Shown in pieces: positions 26,144 to 35,370 of a stretch of DNA of 64,000 bases (the stretch's first letter is position 1; the number at the start of each line of letters is the position of its first letter). The position numbers were made by a program, and so were the translations under genes. Source of the DNA: Sphingomonas jatrophae (GTDB lineage Bacteria > Pseudomonadota > Alphaproteobacteria > Sphingomonadales > Sphingomonadaceae); NCBI RefSeq assembly GCF_900113315.1, contig NZ_FOZG01000003.1:372001-436000 (forward strand). Direction: 5' to 3'. The notes under the pieces were generated by a model. The model was not told the origin of the DNA, did not search any database, and saw nothing but the letters and a program-made list of their open reading frames with translations.

Positions 26144-28570
26144 GGGCTTGCCGACCTGCCAGCACGCCTGAGCCTGCCGCCCGTCATTGCCGACTGGTTC
26201 GCCGCCAAGGGCTGGGCGCCGCGCGCGCACCAGCTGGCGATGCTGGAGGCGGCGCGAAATGGGCGGCATGCGCTGCTGGTCGCGCCGACGGGCGCGGGCA
26301 AGACGCTCGCCGGCTTCCTGCCCAGCCTGGTCGATCTGGTCGAGCAACCGAGCGAGGGGCTGCACACCATCTACGTCTCGCCACTGAAGGCGTTGGCGGT
26401 GGACGTGCAGCGCAACCTGATCGGCCCGGTCGAGGAGATGGGCCTGCCTATCCGCATCGAGACGCGCACCGGCGACACGCCGTCCGACCGCAAGGCACGC
26501 CAGCGCAGCCGCCCGCCGCAGATGCTGCTGACGACACCCGAATCGCTCAGCCTGCTCCTCTCCTATCCGGACAGCGACAAGCTGCTGGGCGACGTGCGCG
26601 CGGTGGTGATCGACGAGGTCCACGCCTTTGCCACCAGCAAGCGCGGCGATCTGCTTGCACTCGCGCTCGCGCGGCTGGCGAAGGTGGCGCCGGAGCATCG
26701 CCGCGTCGCGCTCTCCGCCACGGTCGCCGATCCTGACGGCTATCGGGGCTGGCTGTCGCCCGATGGCGACATCGATGCGGTGGCGATGGTGGAAGGCGCG
26801 CCGGGCGCCCCCGCGGTGATCGAGATCCTGCTGCCCGAGGACCGGGTGCCATGGAGCGGCCATTCGGGCCGCTATGCCGCCAAACAGGTGATGGCGCAGA
26901 TCGAGACGCACCGCACCACCCTCGTCTTCTGCAACACGCGAAGCCTCGCCGAGCTGATCTTCCAGGATCTGTGGGCGGTGAACGACGATTCGCTGCCGAT
27001 CGGCGTGCATCACGGCTCGCTGAGCCGCGAGGCACGGCGCAAGGTGGAGGCGGCGATGGCGGACGGGCGGCTGCGCGCGCTGGTCTGCACCGCCAGCCTC
27101 GATCTCGGCGTCGACTGGGGCGATATCGATCTCGTCATCCAGATGGGTGCGCCGAAAGGCTCGTCGCGGCTGACGCAGCGCATCGGCCGCGCCAACCACC
27201 GGCTGGACGAGCCGAGCCACGCCTTGCTCGTCCCCGGCAACCGCTTCGAATATCTCGAATCGCGCGCCGCGCTCGACGCGGTGGAAGATGGCGAGCTGGA
27301 TCCGGACCTGTTCCGCCCCGGCGCACTCGACGTGCTGGCGCAGCACATCATGGCCTGCGCCTGTGCAGCACCCTTCGATGCGGACGAGCTGTTCGCCGAG
27401 ATCACCGCCTGCGCACCTTATGCCGCGCTGCCGCGTGAGACGTTCGATCGCGTGCTCGGCTTCATCTCCAACGGCGGCTATGCGCTGAAGGCCTATGACC
27501 GGTTCCGCCGGCTGGTGCAGCGGCCCGACGGGCTGTGGCACCTGACCAAGCCCGCCTTCGCCGCGCAGCACCGGCTGAATGCGGGCATCATCGTCGAGGC
27601 GACGATGCTCACCGTCCGGTTCAAGAACGGGCGGGGCCTGGGCAAGGTGGAGGAAGGTTTCGCCGCCACGCTGTCGCCGGGCGATACCTTCTTCTTCGCC
27701 GGCCTCAGCCTCGAGGTGATCCGCATCGACACGGAGGACCTGCTGGTCCGCGCGACGAGCAAGCCGGCGCGCATCCCGACCTATGGCGGCTCGCGCATGC
27801 CGCTCTCCACCAACCTCGCCGGTCGCGTCCGGCACTTCCTGGCAGAGCCGAAGGAATGGCCGCGTTTTCCCGCCGACGTGCGCGAATGGCTGGAAGCGCA
27901 GGCGCGGCGATCACGCCTGCCGGAGCCCGGACAGCTGCTGGTCGAGACCTTCCCGCGCGAGGGGCGGCACTACATGGTCGCCTACAGTTTCGAGGGGTGG
28001 AACGCACACCAGTCGCTCGGCATGCTGGTGACGCGGCGGATGGAGACGCTGGGCCTCGATCCGCTCGGCTTCGTCGCCAATGATTATGCGCTGGCAACCT
28101 ATGCGTTGAAGCCCGTGACGGACCCGGCGGCCTTGTTCGACGCGACCATCCTAGAGGACGAGTTCGTCGAGTGGGTGCAATCGTCGCACCTGCTGAAACG
28201 CGCCTTCCGCGAGGTGGCGGTGATCGGCGGCTTGGTCGAGCGGCAGCATCCCGGCAAGCGCAAGACAGGCAAGCAGGTCAGCTTCTCGACCGACCTGATC
28301 TACGACGTGCTGAGGCGCTACGAGCCGACGCACCTGCTGCTGCAGGCGGCGTGGGAGGATGCGCGCGCGCGGATGACCGATGTCGGCCGTCTCGCCCACC
28401 TGCTCGACCGGGCGGCGGCGACGATGATGCATGTGGACCTGCCCCGCGTGACGCCGCTGGCCGTGCCCGTGCTGACGCTGATCGGCCGGGAGAAGGTTGC
28501 GACCGGGCTGGCGGACGACCAGTTGCTGATCGAGGCGGAGGCGCTGGCGGCCGAAGCAATGGCCGACTGA
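26132..28570 (+). CDS. lhr: Ligase-associated DEXH-box DNA helicase (Lhr type)
   Basis: A protein of 812 residues, matching the ligase-associated DNA damage response helicase of the Lhr core family. It translocates on single-stranded DNA and unwinds duplexes. Walker A is APTGAGKTLAG with K57; the DEVH box is at 161-164 (VIDEVHAFATSKRG). The second RecA domain shows HHGSLSRE and TQRIGRANHR. It lacks the long C-terminal extension of full-length actinobacterial Lhr. Only a weak ribosome site precedes the ATG, and the start lies in a palindrome. It is divergent from the exonuclease and pdeM genes, with no DNA ligase gene between. Confidence 0.88.
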   Translation: MSYRGLADLPARLSLPPVIADWFAAKGWAPRAHQLAMLEAARNGRHALLVAPTGAGKTLAGFLPSLVDLVEQPSEGLHTIYVSPLKALAVDVQRNLIGPVEEMGLPIRIETRTGDTPSDRKARQRSRPPQMLLTTPESLSLLLSYPDSDKLLGDVRAVVIDEVHAFATSKRGDLLALALARLAKVAPEHRRVALSATVADPDGYRGWLSPDGDIDAVAMVEGAPGAPAVIEILLPEDRVPWSGHSGRYAAKQVMAQIETHRTTLVFCNTRSLAELIFQDLWAVNDDSLPIGVHHGSLSREARRKVEAAMADGRLRALVCTASLDLGVDWGDIDLVIQMGAPKGSSRLTQRIGRANHRLDEPSHALLVPGNRFEYLESRAALDAVEDGELDPDLFRPGALDVLAQHIMACACAAPFDADELFAEITACAPYAALPRETFDRVLGFISNGGYALKAYDRFRRLVQRPDGLWHLTKPAFAAQHRLNAGIIVEATMLTVRFKNGRGLGKVEEGFAATLSPGDTFFFAGLSLEVIRIDTEDLLVRATSKPARIPTYGGSRMPLSTNLAGRVRHFLAEPKEWPRFPADVREWLEAQARRSRLPEPGQLLVETFPREGRHYMVAYSFEGWNAHQSLGMLVTRRMETLGLDPLGFVANDYALATYALKPVTDPAALFDATILEDEFVEWVQSSHLLKRAFREVAVIGGLVERQHPGKRKTGKQVSFSTDLIYDVLRRYEPTHLLLQAAWEDARARMTDVGRLAHLLDRAAATMMHVDLPRVTPLAVPVLTLIGREKVATGLADDQLLIEAEALAAEAMAD

Positions 28571-28589
28571 CGGGCGGATTTGCCGTCAG
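28567..28589. terminator. Stem-loop at the helicase stop codon
   Basis: CTGACGG (28567-28573) and CCGTCAG (28583-28589) form a 7-bp stem with a 9-base loop. The helicase TGA lies in its left arm. No T tract follows, so termination may be Rho-dependent or the structure may protect the 3' end. The rest of the gap up to 28797 holds nothing I can assign except the region just before the CHAP gene. Confidence 0.3.
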
Positions 28590-28797
28590 CCGGTCGAGTC
28601 GAACCGCCGGAAAACACGTCCCCCGCGCCAACCTGTGCGTCAGCATCGACGAGTTGAAGTGCCGTTTTCCGGAACCAATCAACTCATCGCGCGTGTCGGA
28701 TCGCCTTGCCGCAAAGCAGCATCCGCGCTGTTTCCCCGTTAACCCGCATTAGCTACCTCACCCTTCGACAGTAGCGGGACGGGGGTTCCACTTACCG

Positions 28798-29343
28798 ATG
28801 TTGAAGAACGCGAAATTCGCGATGGGCGCCCTGTTGCTTGCGCTGATCGCCACGCCCGCCAGCGCCCAGAGCTGGCAGTGCGCGCCGTTCGCGCGGATGT
28901 TCTCGGGCCTCCAGCTGTTCGGCAATGCCTATACGTGGTGGCAGCAGGCGACCGGCAAATATGATCGCGGCACGGCGCCCAAGGCGGGCGCGGTGCTGGT
29001 GTTCAAGGCGGCGGGCGCGATGCGCGTCGGCCATGTCGCGACGGTCAGCAAGGTGATCTCCGACCGCGTGATCGAGGTGACCCACGCCAACTGGTCGATC
29101 ATCAACGGCCGCCGCGGCCAGGTCGAGCGCAACGTCAAGGTGGTGGATGCCTCGGCGAACGGCGACTGGAGCAAGGTGAAGGTGTGGTACGCGCCGATCC
29201 ACGGCGTCGGCATCAAGGCCTATCCGGTCTACGGCTTCATCTATGGCGGCGCGAAGGCCGCGGCGAAGGCCGTGCGCGACGCCGACAAGGCGCTGGACGA
29301 CGCCGCACTGGCGAAGGTGGAGCAGATCACCAGCGCCGGCTGA
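28798..29343 (+). CDS. Exported CHAP-domain protein (putative amidase)
   Basis: A protein of 181 residues with a signal peptide (1-23, ending ASA-QS) and a CHAP domain. The CHAP nucleophile is C28 in SWQCAPFARM and the base is H79 in RVGHVATV, with HANW near 96-99 as the third element. CHAP domains are cysteine peptidases or amidases that usually cut peptidoglycan. The short C-terminal tail is alanine and lysine rich. It stands alone, with a ribosome-site-like GGGACGGGGG upstream. A murein hydrolase role is probable but unproven. Confidence 0.82.
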   Translation: MLKNAKFAMGALLLALIATPASAQSWQCAPFARMFSGLQLFGNAYTWWQQATGKYDRGTAPKAGAVLVFKAAGAMRVGHVATVSKVISDRVIEVTHANWSIINGRRGQVERNVKVVDASANGDWSKVKVWYAPIHGVGIKAYPVYGFIYGGAKAAAKAVRDADKALDDAALAKVEQITSAG

Positions 29344-29409
29344 GGCAGACGCCTCCTCCTTCAGGCTGAACCCCGGTTAGCGGTTACACTCCGCCCCCGC
29401 TTCCGCCAC

Positions 29410-29435
29410 GGATCCTGACACAAGTTCAGGATGAC
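29410..29435. repeat. Partial copy of the palindromic repeat
   Basis: GGATCCTGACACAAGTTCAG continuing to GATGAC at 29435 matches the right arm of the pabB repeat (19707-19735) at nearly every position of the core. It is itself a 7-bp inverted repeat (ATCCTGA...TCAGGAT). It lies between the CHAP and M20 genes. The ATG at 29431, a possible start of the M20 peptidase, lies in this element, so that start is suspect. Confidence 0.7.
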
Positions 29436-29461
29436 GAGGCTGGAAGAGTCTCCTAGCCTGC

Positions 29462-29480
29462 CCCCCGGATCAACCGGGGG
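29462..29480. promoter_or_regulatory. Stem-loop before the M20 peptidase start
   Basis: CCCCCGG (29462-29468) and CCGGGGG (29474-29480) form a perfect 7-bp stem around ATCAA. The G-run of the right arm (to 29481) is also the best ribosome site for the TTG start at 29488. If the hairpin folds, it would hide that site. Confidence 0.45.
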
Positions 29481-29487
29481 ACCTACC

Positions 29488-30885
29488 TTGCGCCAACTCG
29501 CCGCCCTGCTGCTCACCGCCGCCACCATCGCCGCGCCCGCCGCCGCGCAGACGCGGCCCGACCAGCAGCAATTCCGCGCCCTCTACAAGGATCTGGTCGA
29601 GACCAACACGGTCGTCGGCAAGGGCAGCTGCACCGCCGCGGCGCAGAAAGCGGGCGCCTATCTGAAGGCGGCGGGCTTCACCGATGCGGAGCTGACCTAT
29701 TTCGCCGATGCCGATCACCCGCAGGATGGCGGGCTGGTCGCGGTGCTGCCGGGGCGGGACAAGGCGGCCAAGGCGATCCTGCTGCTCGGCCATCTCGACG
29801 TGGTCGAGGCCAAGCGCGAGGATTGGACGCGCGATCCGTTCAAGCTGATCGAGGAGGACGGCTTCTTCTACGCACGCGGCACCGCCGACATGAAAGGGTT
29901 GGACGCGGTGTGGATCGATACGCTCGCGCGCCTGCGCAAGAGCGGACCGGCACCGAAGCGGACGATCAAGCTGGCGCTGACCTGCGGCGAGGAGACGACC
30001 TGGGCGTTCAACGGCGCGGAGTGGCTGGCCAAGAACAAGCCCGACCTGATCGCCGCGGAGTTCGCGCTGAACGAGGGCGGCGGCGGCCGCCTCAGCCGCG
30101 ATGGCAAGCCGGAACTGCTGTCCATGCAGGTCGGCGAGAAGACGGTGCAGAACTATCGGCTGGAGACGACCAATCCGGGCGGCCACAGCTCGCGCCCCGT
30201 GCCCGACAATGCGATCTACGAACTCGCGCAGGCGCTGGCCAAGGTGCAGGCTTATGAGTTTCCGGTGAAGTTCACCGATACGACCCGCGCTTATTTCACG
30301 ACGATCGGCAAGCAGCAGGGTGGCGCGCTGGGTGCGGCAATCCCGAAGCTGATCGCCAATCCGAACGATGCGGCGGCGAACAAGGTGATCTCGGCCGACG
30401 CGACCTACCACTCGATGCTGCGCACCACCTGCGTCGCGACCCTGCTTGAGGGTGGCCACGCCAATAACGCGCTGCCGCAGCGCGCCGCAGCCAACATCAA
30501 CTGCCGCATTCACCCCTTGGACAGCGTCGAGTCGACCGAGGCCGCACTGATCGCCGCGATCGCCGACCCGAAGGTGAAGGTGACGCAGGTGCCGCCGCGC
30601 CGCCCGGCTGCCGTGCCGCCGCCGCTCGACCCAAAGGTGCTCGGGCCGGCGCAGACCGTGGCGGCGAAATACTGGCCGGGGCTGACCATCCTGCCCAGCA
30701 TGTCGATCGGCGGGACGGACGGCATCTATCTCTCCGCCATCGGCATCCCCGTCTACGGTGTGCCCGGCATCATGAGCGAGGCGGACAGCAATGGCGCGCA
30801 CGGACTGAACGAGCGGATGCGCGTCGAGTCGCTCTATCGCGGGCGCGACTATCTGTTCGATCTGGTGAAGGCCTACGCCGGCTGA
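29488..30885 (+). CDS. Exported M20 family metallopeptidase
   Basis: A protein of 465 residues with a signal peptide (MRQLAALLLTAATIAAPAAA) and the M20 dizinc peptidase fold. Zinc ligands and catalytic residues are H102 in LGHLDVV, D134 in RGTADMKG and the glutamate pair E168-E169 in TCGEETTW. A dimerisation (lid) domain is inserted in the middle. The TTG at 29488 gives a clean signal peptide. An ATG at 29431 also opens the frame but adds 19 residues from repeat DNA. The family cleaves small peptides or acyl-amino acids, but the substrate is unknown. Confidence 0.87.
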   Translation: MRQLAALLLTAATIAAPAAAQTRPDQQQFRALYKDLVETNTVVGKGSCTAAAQKAGAYLKAAGFTDAELTYFADADHPQDGGLVAVLPGRDKAAKAILLLGHLDVVEAKREDWTRDPFKLIEEDGFFYARGTADMKGLDAVWIDTLARLRKSGPAPKRTIKLALTCGEETTWAFNGAEWLAKNKPDLIAAEFALNEGGGGRLSRDGKPELLSMQVGEKTVQNYRLETTNPGGHSSRPVPDNAIYELAQALAKVQAYEFPVKFTDTTRAYFTTIGKQQGGALGAAIPKLIANPNDAAANKVISADATYHSMLRTTCVATLLEGGHANNALPQRAAANINCRIHPLDSVESTEAALIAAIADPKVKVTQVPPRRPAAVPPPLDPKVLGPAQTVAAKYWPGLTILPSMSIGGTDGIYLSAIGIPVYGVPGIMSEADSNGAHGLNERMRVESLYRGRDYLFDLVKAYAG

Positions 30886-30890
30886 CGCGC

Positions 30891-31376
30891 ATGGGCCCGC
30901 TGCTGATCGTCTGGCATTCGGCCACGGGCGGCACGCGGGCGCTGGCGGAGGCGGCAGCGGCGGGCGCGGCGGCGGAGGGCAATATCCTCCTCCGCCATAC
31001 CGAGGATGCGACGGCAGAGGACGTGCTTGCCGCGGCGGGGCTGATCTTCGCCACGCCCGAGACGCTGGCGGCCATTGCCGGGCCGATGAAGACCTTCTTC
31101 GACCGCACCTACTATCCCGCGCTCGGCCGGATCGAGGGGCGGCCCTATGCCGCGATCATCTGCGCGGGCAGCGATGGGGAGAATGCCGCGCGCCAGATTG
31201 CGCGGATCGCCACCGGCTGGCGGCTGCGCGCGGTGGCCGATCCGCTGATCGTGCGGACGGGCGCGCAGACGCCCGAGGCGATCGCCGCACCCAAGACGAT
31301 TGCCGCCGATGACCTCACCCGCGCGCAAATGCTCGGGCAGGCGATGGCGGCGGGGCTGGCGCTGGGCGTGTTCTGA
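30891..31376 (+). CDS. Flavodoxin-like protein
   Basis: A protein of 161 residues with a flavodoxin-like fold. The FMN phosphate loop is seen as HSATGGTRALA near the N-terminus, close to the flavodoxin T/SxTGxT pattern. A second flavodoxin-like block is ATPETLAAIAGPMKTFFDRTYY. It probably binds FMN and acts as a small NAD(P)H oxidoreductase. It starts five bases after the M20 gene. Its stop is immediately followed by the stop of the convergent SPOR gene (31377). Confidence 0.75.
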   Translation: MGPLLIVWHSATGGTRALAEAAAAGAAAEGNILLRHTEDATAEDVLAAAGLIFATPETLAAIAGPMKTFFDRTYYPALGRIEGRPYAAIICAGSDGENAARQIARIATGWRLRAVADPLIVRTGAQTPEAIAAPKTIAADDLTRAQMLGQAMAAGLALGVF

Positions 31377-33536
31377 TTACTTGCCGCCGAGCCGCTCGAC
31401 CGGCTGCCCGGCGGAGCTGGTGAAGCGCGAGGTTGTGAAGCCCGCCTTGGCGTTGGCGTTGACGAACGCCTGCGCCTCATCCGCCGACTTGAAGGGGCCG
31501 ACCAGCACGCGGTTGGTGAAGCGCAACGGCGTCGTCCACGCCGACTTGCCCGCCATGGTCTGCGGATGATCCGCCTTCACCTTGTTCCACGCCTTGGCGA
31601 GATCGCCCTTATAGGCGCCCGTCGCGACCTGGACCCAGTGACGCTCGGGCTCCTTCTTCGCCTTGGCGGCGCTCGCCTTAGCCTCGGCGAGCTTGGTCGC
31701 CTTCTCCGCATCCGCCTTCTTCTTGTCGGCGGCGGCCTTGTCGGCCTTCTTCTTGTCCGCAGCGGTGAGCTTGGTCCTGGTGGACTTGTCCTCGTCCGGC
31801 TCGGTCGTCTTGCCCTTGCGCGTGGCCTTGCCCGTCGGCGGATCGAGCGGCTCGGCAGAAGCGAGCTGGGTTGCCGCGGCCTTGCCCTTGCGGCCGGTTT
31901 TGGTGGTGGCGGGGGCGTCGGTCTCGTCCGCGGCGGCCACCTGCGTGCGGCCCTTGCGCGTCGGCTTGGCGGGTTCGTCCGCCTCGTCAGCGGCGGCGAC
32001 GCGCACCGGCTTCGGCTTGGCGACTGCGTCCACCGTGCGGGTGCGCGGCGTGGCTGCCTTGACCGGCTCGGTTGCGGCGCGGGCGAGGCGTGGCGGAGGA
32101 GCCTCGTCCGCTGTCCGCGTCTCGGTGCGCGTGGGCGAAGGAAGGCTGGCCGTCTGCGGCGATGCTGCCGAGGCGAGCGTCGCGAAGCCGGGTTCCGCGC
32201 CGGTGCCGGACGGCGGCAGACCTGAGCTCGTCGATGCCGACGTGGCAGCAGACGGTGGCAGGGGGATGGCCGCTACGGCCGCGGGAGTGGATGGCGGCGG
32301 TGCAGCCTGCGGCATCAGGCCAGCCGCAAACGCCTGCACGGATGCAGGAAGTGGCCCGACGCGAGACGGCGCAGGCGCACGGGTCACGGCCGAGGTCGAT
32401 TGCGTGGGCGTGGGCACCGGGGCGGCAGCCGCCGGCGTTGGCAGCAGCGCAGGAGCGGGAGAAGGCGATCCAGCGTAGGTCGAGGTAGGTGCAGGCTGCG
32501 GTGGCGTCGGCTGTGCAGCAGTGGCGCCCGTCTGGACGGACCCGGGCAGCGGCGTGGTCGCGCGGCTTGGCGTAAGCGTGGCAAGCGGGCGCGTTTGGAC
32601 AGGCGCCGGCAGCGGTGCGGCCTGGCGCGCTACCGGCGGCGTCACCGGCGGAGGCGTGCGGCTCGTGCGCGGCGCGGCATCGGCATAGCGGGAAGCGAAT
32701 GGCGCCGCCTGTGGTGCCAGCGCCTGGGTCGAGGCCGACGGAGTGGGCGTCGGGTTCGGCAAGGCGCCGGCGAGGCGCGTATTGGCGGTGGGCAGGTGGC
32801 CGAAATGGACCGCCTGCGCCTGCTCGCCCGCACGCAGGCTCCCAAGCTTGGCGAGGAAGGGCGCGATCTGCGCCGCTTGCCCCGCGGGCACGAGCAGGCC
32901 CAGCCGCTCGGTCGCGCCGCGCGGATCGCCGGTGAGCGCGAGGACGAAGGTGGAGGCACGCCACGCCGCCTTGTCCTGCCGGCGTAGCAGCGGATCGAGG
33001 GTCGCCATGGCGGCGGTGCGATCGCCGCTCATTGCCTGCGACAGCGCGAGACGGCGCACGGTCTCGTCGGACGGGGCGGCACGCAGCGCCGCGACATAAT
33101 CCGCCTGCGCGCGCTTGTTCTCGCCGCGCAAATCGTGCGCCAGGCCGCGATCCGCAGCGATCGTGGCGACCGGAACGCCGAGATCGACCGCCTGGTCGAA
33201 CAGCTTCAGCGCCTGCGCCGCCTGCTCCATCTGCACCAGCGCCGAGCCGAGCCCCGCCTTGATCCGCCCATCGCGCGGGGCGATCTCCTCCGCGCGGCTG
33301 AAGAAGCCGATGGCCGCGGCAGCATCGCCGACATCAAGCGCCGCCCGACCCGCGCCCGTCAGCGCCTCCAGATCCCGCGGCGAGGTGGAGAGGACACGGA
33401 GGTAGCGGCCGAGGCGCTCGACAGGGTCGTCCTGACCGGGGATGCCATAGCCTGGCACCGGCGCCTGCGCGGCGGCGATGGTGGCGGCGGAGAGCGGCAG
33501 GACGGCGGCGAGCGCGAGGCGGGCGAAGCGGGTCAT
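31377..33536 (-). CDS. Exported TPR and SPOR domain protein
   Basis: A protein of 719 residues. It has a signal peptide (1-22, ending AAA-QAP), TPR-like helices (about 35-260), a long low-complexity linker rich in alanine, proline, threonine and serine (about 280-530), a lysine/alanine-rich stretch, and a C-terminal SPOR domain (last ~85 residues: HWVQVATGAY...VLVGPFKSADEAQAFV). SPOR domains bind denuded septal peptidoglycan. It sits 229 bases downstream of ftsZ on the same strand, so a role in division or septal wall metabolism is likely but inferred. ATG at 33536 is chosen over longer in-frame starts by the signal peptide. Confidence 0.82.
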   Translation of the reverse strand: MTRFARLALAAVLPLSAATIAAAQAPVPGYGIPGQDDPVERLGRYLRVLSTSPRDLEALTGAGRAALDVGDAAAAIGFFSRAEEIAPRDGRIKAGLGSALVQMEQAAQALKLFDQAVDLGVPVATIAADRGLAHDLRGENKRAQADYVAALRAAPSDETVRRLALSQAMSGDRTAAMATLDPLLRRQDKAAWRASTFVLALTGDPRGATERLGLLVPAGQAAQIAPFLAKLGSLRAGEQAQAVHFGHLPTANTRLAGALPNPTPTPSASTQALAPQAAPFASRYADAAPRTSRTPPPVTPPVARQAAPLPAPVQTRPLATLTPSRATTPLPGSVQTGATAAQPTPPQPAPTSTYAGSPSPAPALLPTPAAAAPVPTPTQSTSAVTRAPAPSRVGPLPASVQAFAAGLMPQAAPPPSTPAAVAAIPLPPSAATSASTSSGLPPSGTGAEPGFATLASAASPQTASLPSPTRTETRTADEAPPPRLARAATEPVKAATPRTRTVDAVAKPKPVRVAAADEADEPAKPTRKGRTQVAAADETDAPATTKTGRKGKAAATQLASAEPLDPPTGKATRKGKTTEPDEDKSTRTKLTAADKKKADKAAADKKKADAEKATKLAEAKASAAKAKKEPERHWVQVATGAYKGDLAKAWNKVKADHPQTMAGKSAWTTPLRFTNRVLVGPFKSADEAQAFVNANAKAGFTTSRFTSSAGQPVERLGGK

Positions 33537-33704
33537 CGTCGCCAATCTAGGCGAGAGCAGGCGACATTGTCGCATGCAAGCGGTGGGGCGCGCCGCAGAT
33601 GCGGTGGACGGCGGGAACTTAGCCCATCCCCACGCAGGCTGAGGCTGTCCAAGCGCTACCCCTTCGATCAGGAAGAGCAGCACTCTGGCAAGCTAAACGC
33701 AAAC

Positions 33705-33727
33705 GGGCGCGGCAAGGAGACGCGCCC
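33705..33727 (-). terminator. Candidate terminator after ftsZ
   Basis: GGGCGCG (33705-33711) and CGCGCCC (33721-33727) form a 7-bp GC stem with a 9-base loop. On the minus strand it lies 38 bases after the ftsZ stop and is followed by GTTTGCGTTTAG, a T-rich tail. It fits an intrinsic terminator closing the dcw operon. Confidence 0.5.
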
Positions 33728-33765
33728 ATCGCGCCGACACTGGCCGGCGCGACAGGCGATCGCCG

Positions 33766-35235
33766 TTACTGGTTGTTCTGCCGGTTGAGGAAGCGCGGGA
33801 TGTCGAGCGGATCGCGGCCACGCGGCGCTTCCGGCTCCTCATCGGCCTGCGCCTTGGCGCCGCGCGCAATGGAGGACATGCGCTCGAACAGGGTGCCGCC
33901 TTCGCGTGCGATGCGCGGGGCGGGCGTGGCGGCGCGCGCCGGCTCAGCCGCCTCGGCGGTGCGGGGCAGCGGATCGGCCGCGGGCGGCGGCACGAGCGCG
34001 GCGTCGGTGCCGAGGAGCAGCTCGTCAGCCTCTTCCGCCGTGGGCGCTGGAGCGGGTGCAGCCGCAGCTGCCGCGGATGCGACAGCGCCGACCGTCGGCG
34101 TCTGCAGCGTGGCGGTGGGCGCAGCGGGTGCCTCCACCGTGCGTGCGGGCGGGGCCGCAGGTGCAGCCGGCGCGGGCGCGGGTGCCGCAACCGGCTCTGC
34201 CGAGCGCGGTGCCGAACGCGCGCCGTTCGGGAAGGAGAAGAGCTTGGCCGGCTCCGCCTGCGCGCTCGTCTCCGCCTCGATCCCGGTCGCGACGACCGAG
34301 ACGCGGATCTTGCCCTCGAGCTCGTTGTTGAAGGCCGAACCCCAGATGATGTTCGCGTCCTCGTCGACGAGCTCGCGAATGTGATTCGCCGCCTCGTCGA
34401 CCTCCATCAGGCGCATGTCCTCGCCGCCCGTGATGGAGACGATGACGCCCTTGGCGCCCTTCATGCTGACGCCGTCGAGCAGCGGGTTGGCGATCGCCTT
34501 TTCCGCCGCCTCGATCGCGCGATTGTCACCCGACGCTTCGCCGGTGCCCATCATCGCCTTGCCCATCTCGCCCATCACCGAGCGGACGTCGGCGAAATCG
34601 AGGTTGATGAGGCCGGGCATGACCATCAGGTCGGTGATGCCGCGGACGCCCTGCTGGAGCACCTCGTCGGCCATCTGGAAGGCTTCCTTGAAGGTCGTGT
34701 TGGGCGACGCGACGAGGAACAGATTCTGGTTGGGGATGACGATCAGCGTATCGACGTGCTTCTGCAGCTCCTCGATGCCCGCTTCCGCCGAGCGCATGCG
34801 GCGATTGCCCTCGAAGGCGAACGGCTTGGTGACGACGCCGACCGTAAGGATACCACGATCGCGCGCGGCCTTGGCGATCACCGGGGCGGCACCCGTGCCG
34901 GTGCCACCGCCCATGCCGGCGGCGATGAAGCACATGTGCGCACCGTCAAGCGCGGCCTCGACCTGCTCAAGCGTCTCTTCCGCAGCGGCGCGACCGATTT
35001 CGGGACGCGAGCCGGCGCCCAACCCCTGCGTGATCTTGAGGCCGAGCTGGATACGGCGCTCGGCAATGGCGTGGTTGAGCGCCTGCGCATCGGTATTCGC
35101 GACGATGAAGTCGACGCCCTGCACGTCGGCGCGGATCATGTTGGCGATCGCGTTGCCGCCAGCGCCGCCGACGCCGATCACGCTGATGCGCGGCTTCAGC
35201 TCGTCGACCTCGGGCCGCATGAATTCGATCGTCAT
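33766..35235 (-). CDS. ftsZ: Cell division protein FtsZ
   Basis: A protein of 489 residues, the tubulin-like GTPase that forms the division ring. The tubulin signature GGGTGTG is at 109-115, and the N-terminal GTP site reads [10 protein letters not shown]. The globular part ends near 325; a long alanine/proline-rich linker of about 140 residues follows, then the conserved C-terminal peptide [12 protein letters not shown] that binds FtsA and other partners. ATG at 35235 is chosen for the AGGAG ribosome site 10 bases before it. It is the last gene of the dcw cluster, 135 bases after ftsA. Confidence 0.97.
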   Translation of the reverse strand: MTIEFMRPEVDELKPRISVIGVGGAGGNAIANMIRADVQGVDFIVANTDAQALNHAIAERRIQLGLKITQGLGAGSRPEIGRAAAEETLEQVEAALDGAHMCFIAAGMGGGTGTGAAPVIAKAARDRGILTVGVVTKPFAFEGNRRMRSAEAGIEELQKHVDTLIVIPNQNLFLVASPNTTFKEAFQMADEVLQQGVRGITDLMVMPGLINLDFADVRSVMGEMGKAMMGTGEASGDNRAIEAAEKAIANPLLDGVSMKGAKGVIVSITGGEDMRLMEVDEAANHIRELVDEDANIIWGSAFNNELEGKIRVSVVATGIEAETSAQAEPAKLFSFPNGARSAPRSAEPVAAPAPAPAAPAAPPARTVEAPAAPTATLQTPTVGAVASAAAAAAPAPAPTAEEADELLLGTDAALVPPPAADPLPRTAEAAEPARAATPAPRIAREGGTLFERMSSIARGAKAQADEEPEAPRGRDPLDIPRFLNRQNNQ

Positions 35236-35370
35236 GAGCTCACCACTCCTCAATCCGCGCCAAACCGCCGCGCGTCCGCTCCACCTGATTCTGTCAGATG
35301 CGGTGTCTGCGCGCGAGCGAAAAGTAAATATTCCCCACAGCTTTGTGCGCCATGTCGGGAGCTGGCTGCG
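35236..35370 (-). promoter_or_regulatory. ftsA-ftsZ intergenic region, probable ftsZ promoter
   Basis: This 135-base gap is the largest inside the dcw cluster. It contains the only strongly AT-rich patch nearby (GGAATATTTACTTTTCG on the minus strand, about 35315-35335). A separate ftsZ promoter here is common in other bacteria. I cannot assign exact -35/-10 boxes, and I do not see a clear CtrA site. Confidence 0.35.

Noticed and set aside
28739-28752. A CtrA-like site TTAA-N6-TTAG before the CHAP gene.
   Set aside because: The spacing is 6 rather than 7 and the second half is not TTAA, so it is a weak match in a short AT-containing patch.
31800-32640. The low-complexity region of the SPOR protein as a coding tandem repeat or recombination hot spot.
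   Set aside because: It is rich in Pro, Ala, Thr and Ser but I see no regular unit repeating; it reads as a flexible linker.
35331-35342. A possible DnaA box near ftsZ (TTCCCCACA).
   Set aside because: It differs at two positions from TTATCCACA, too weak to call.
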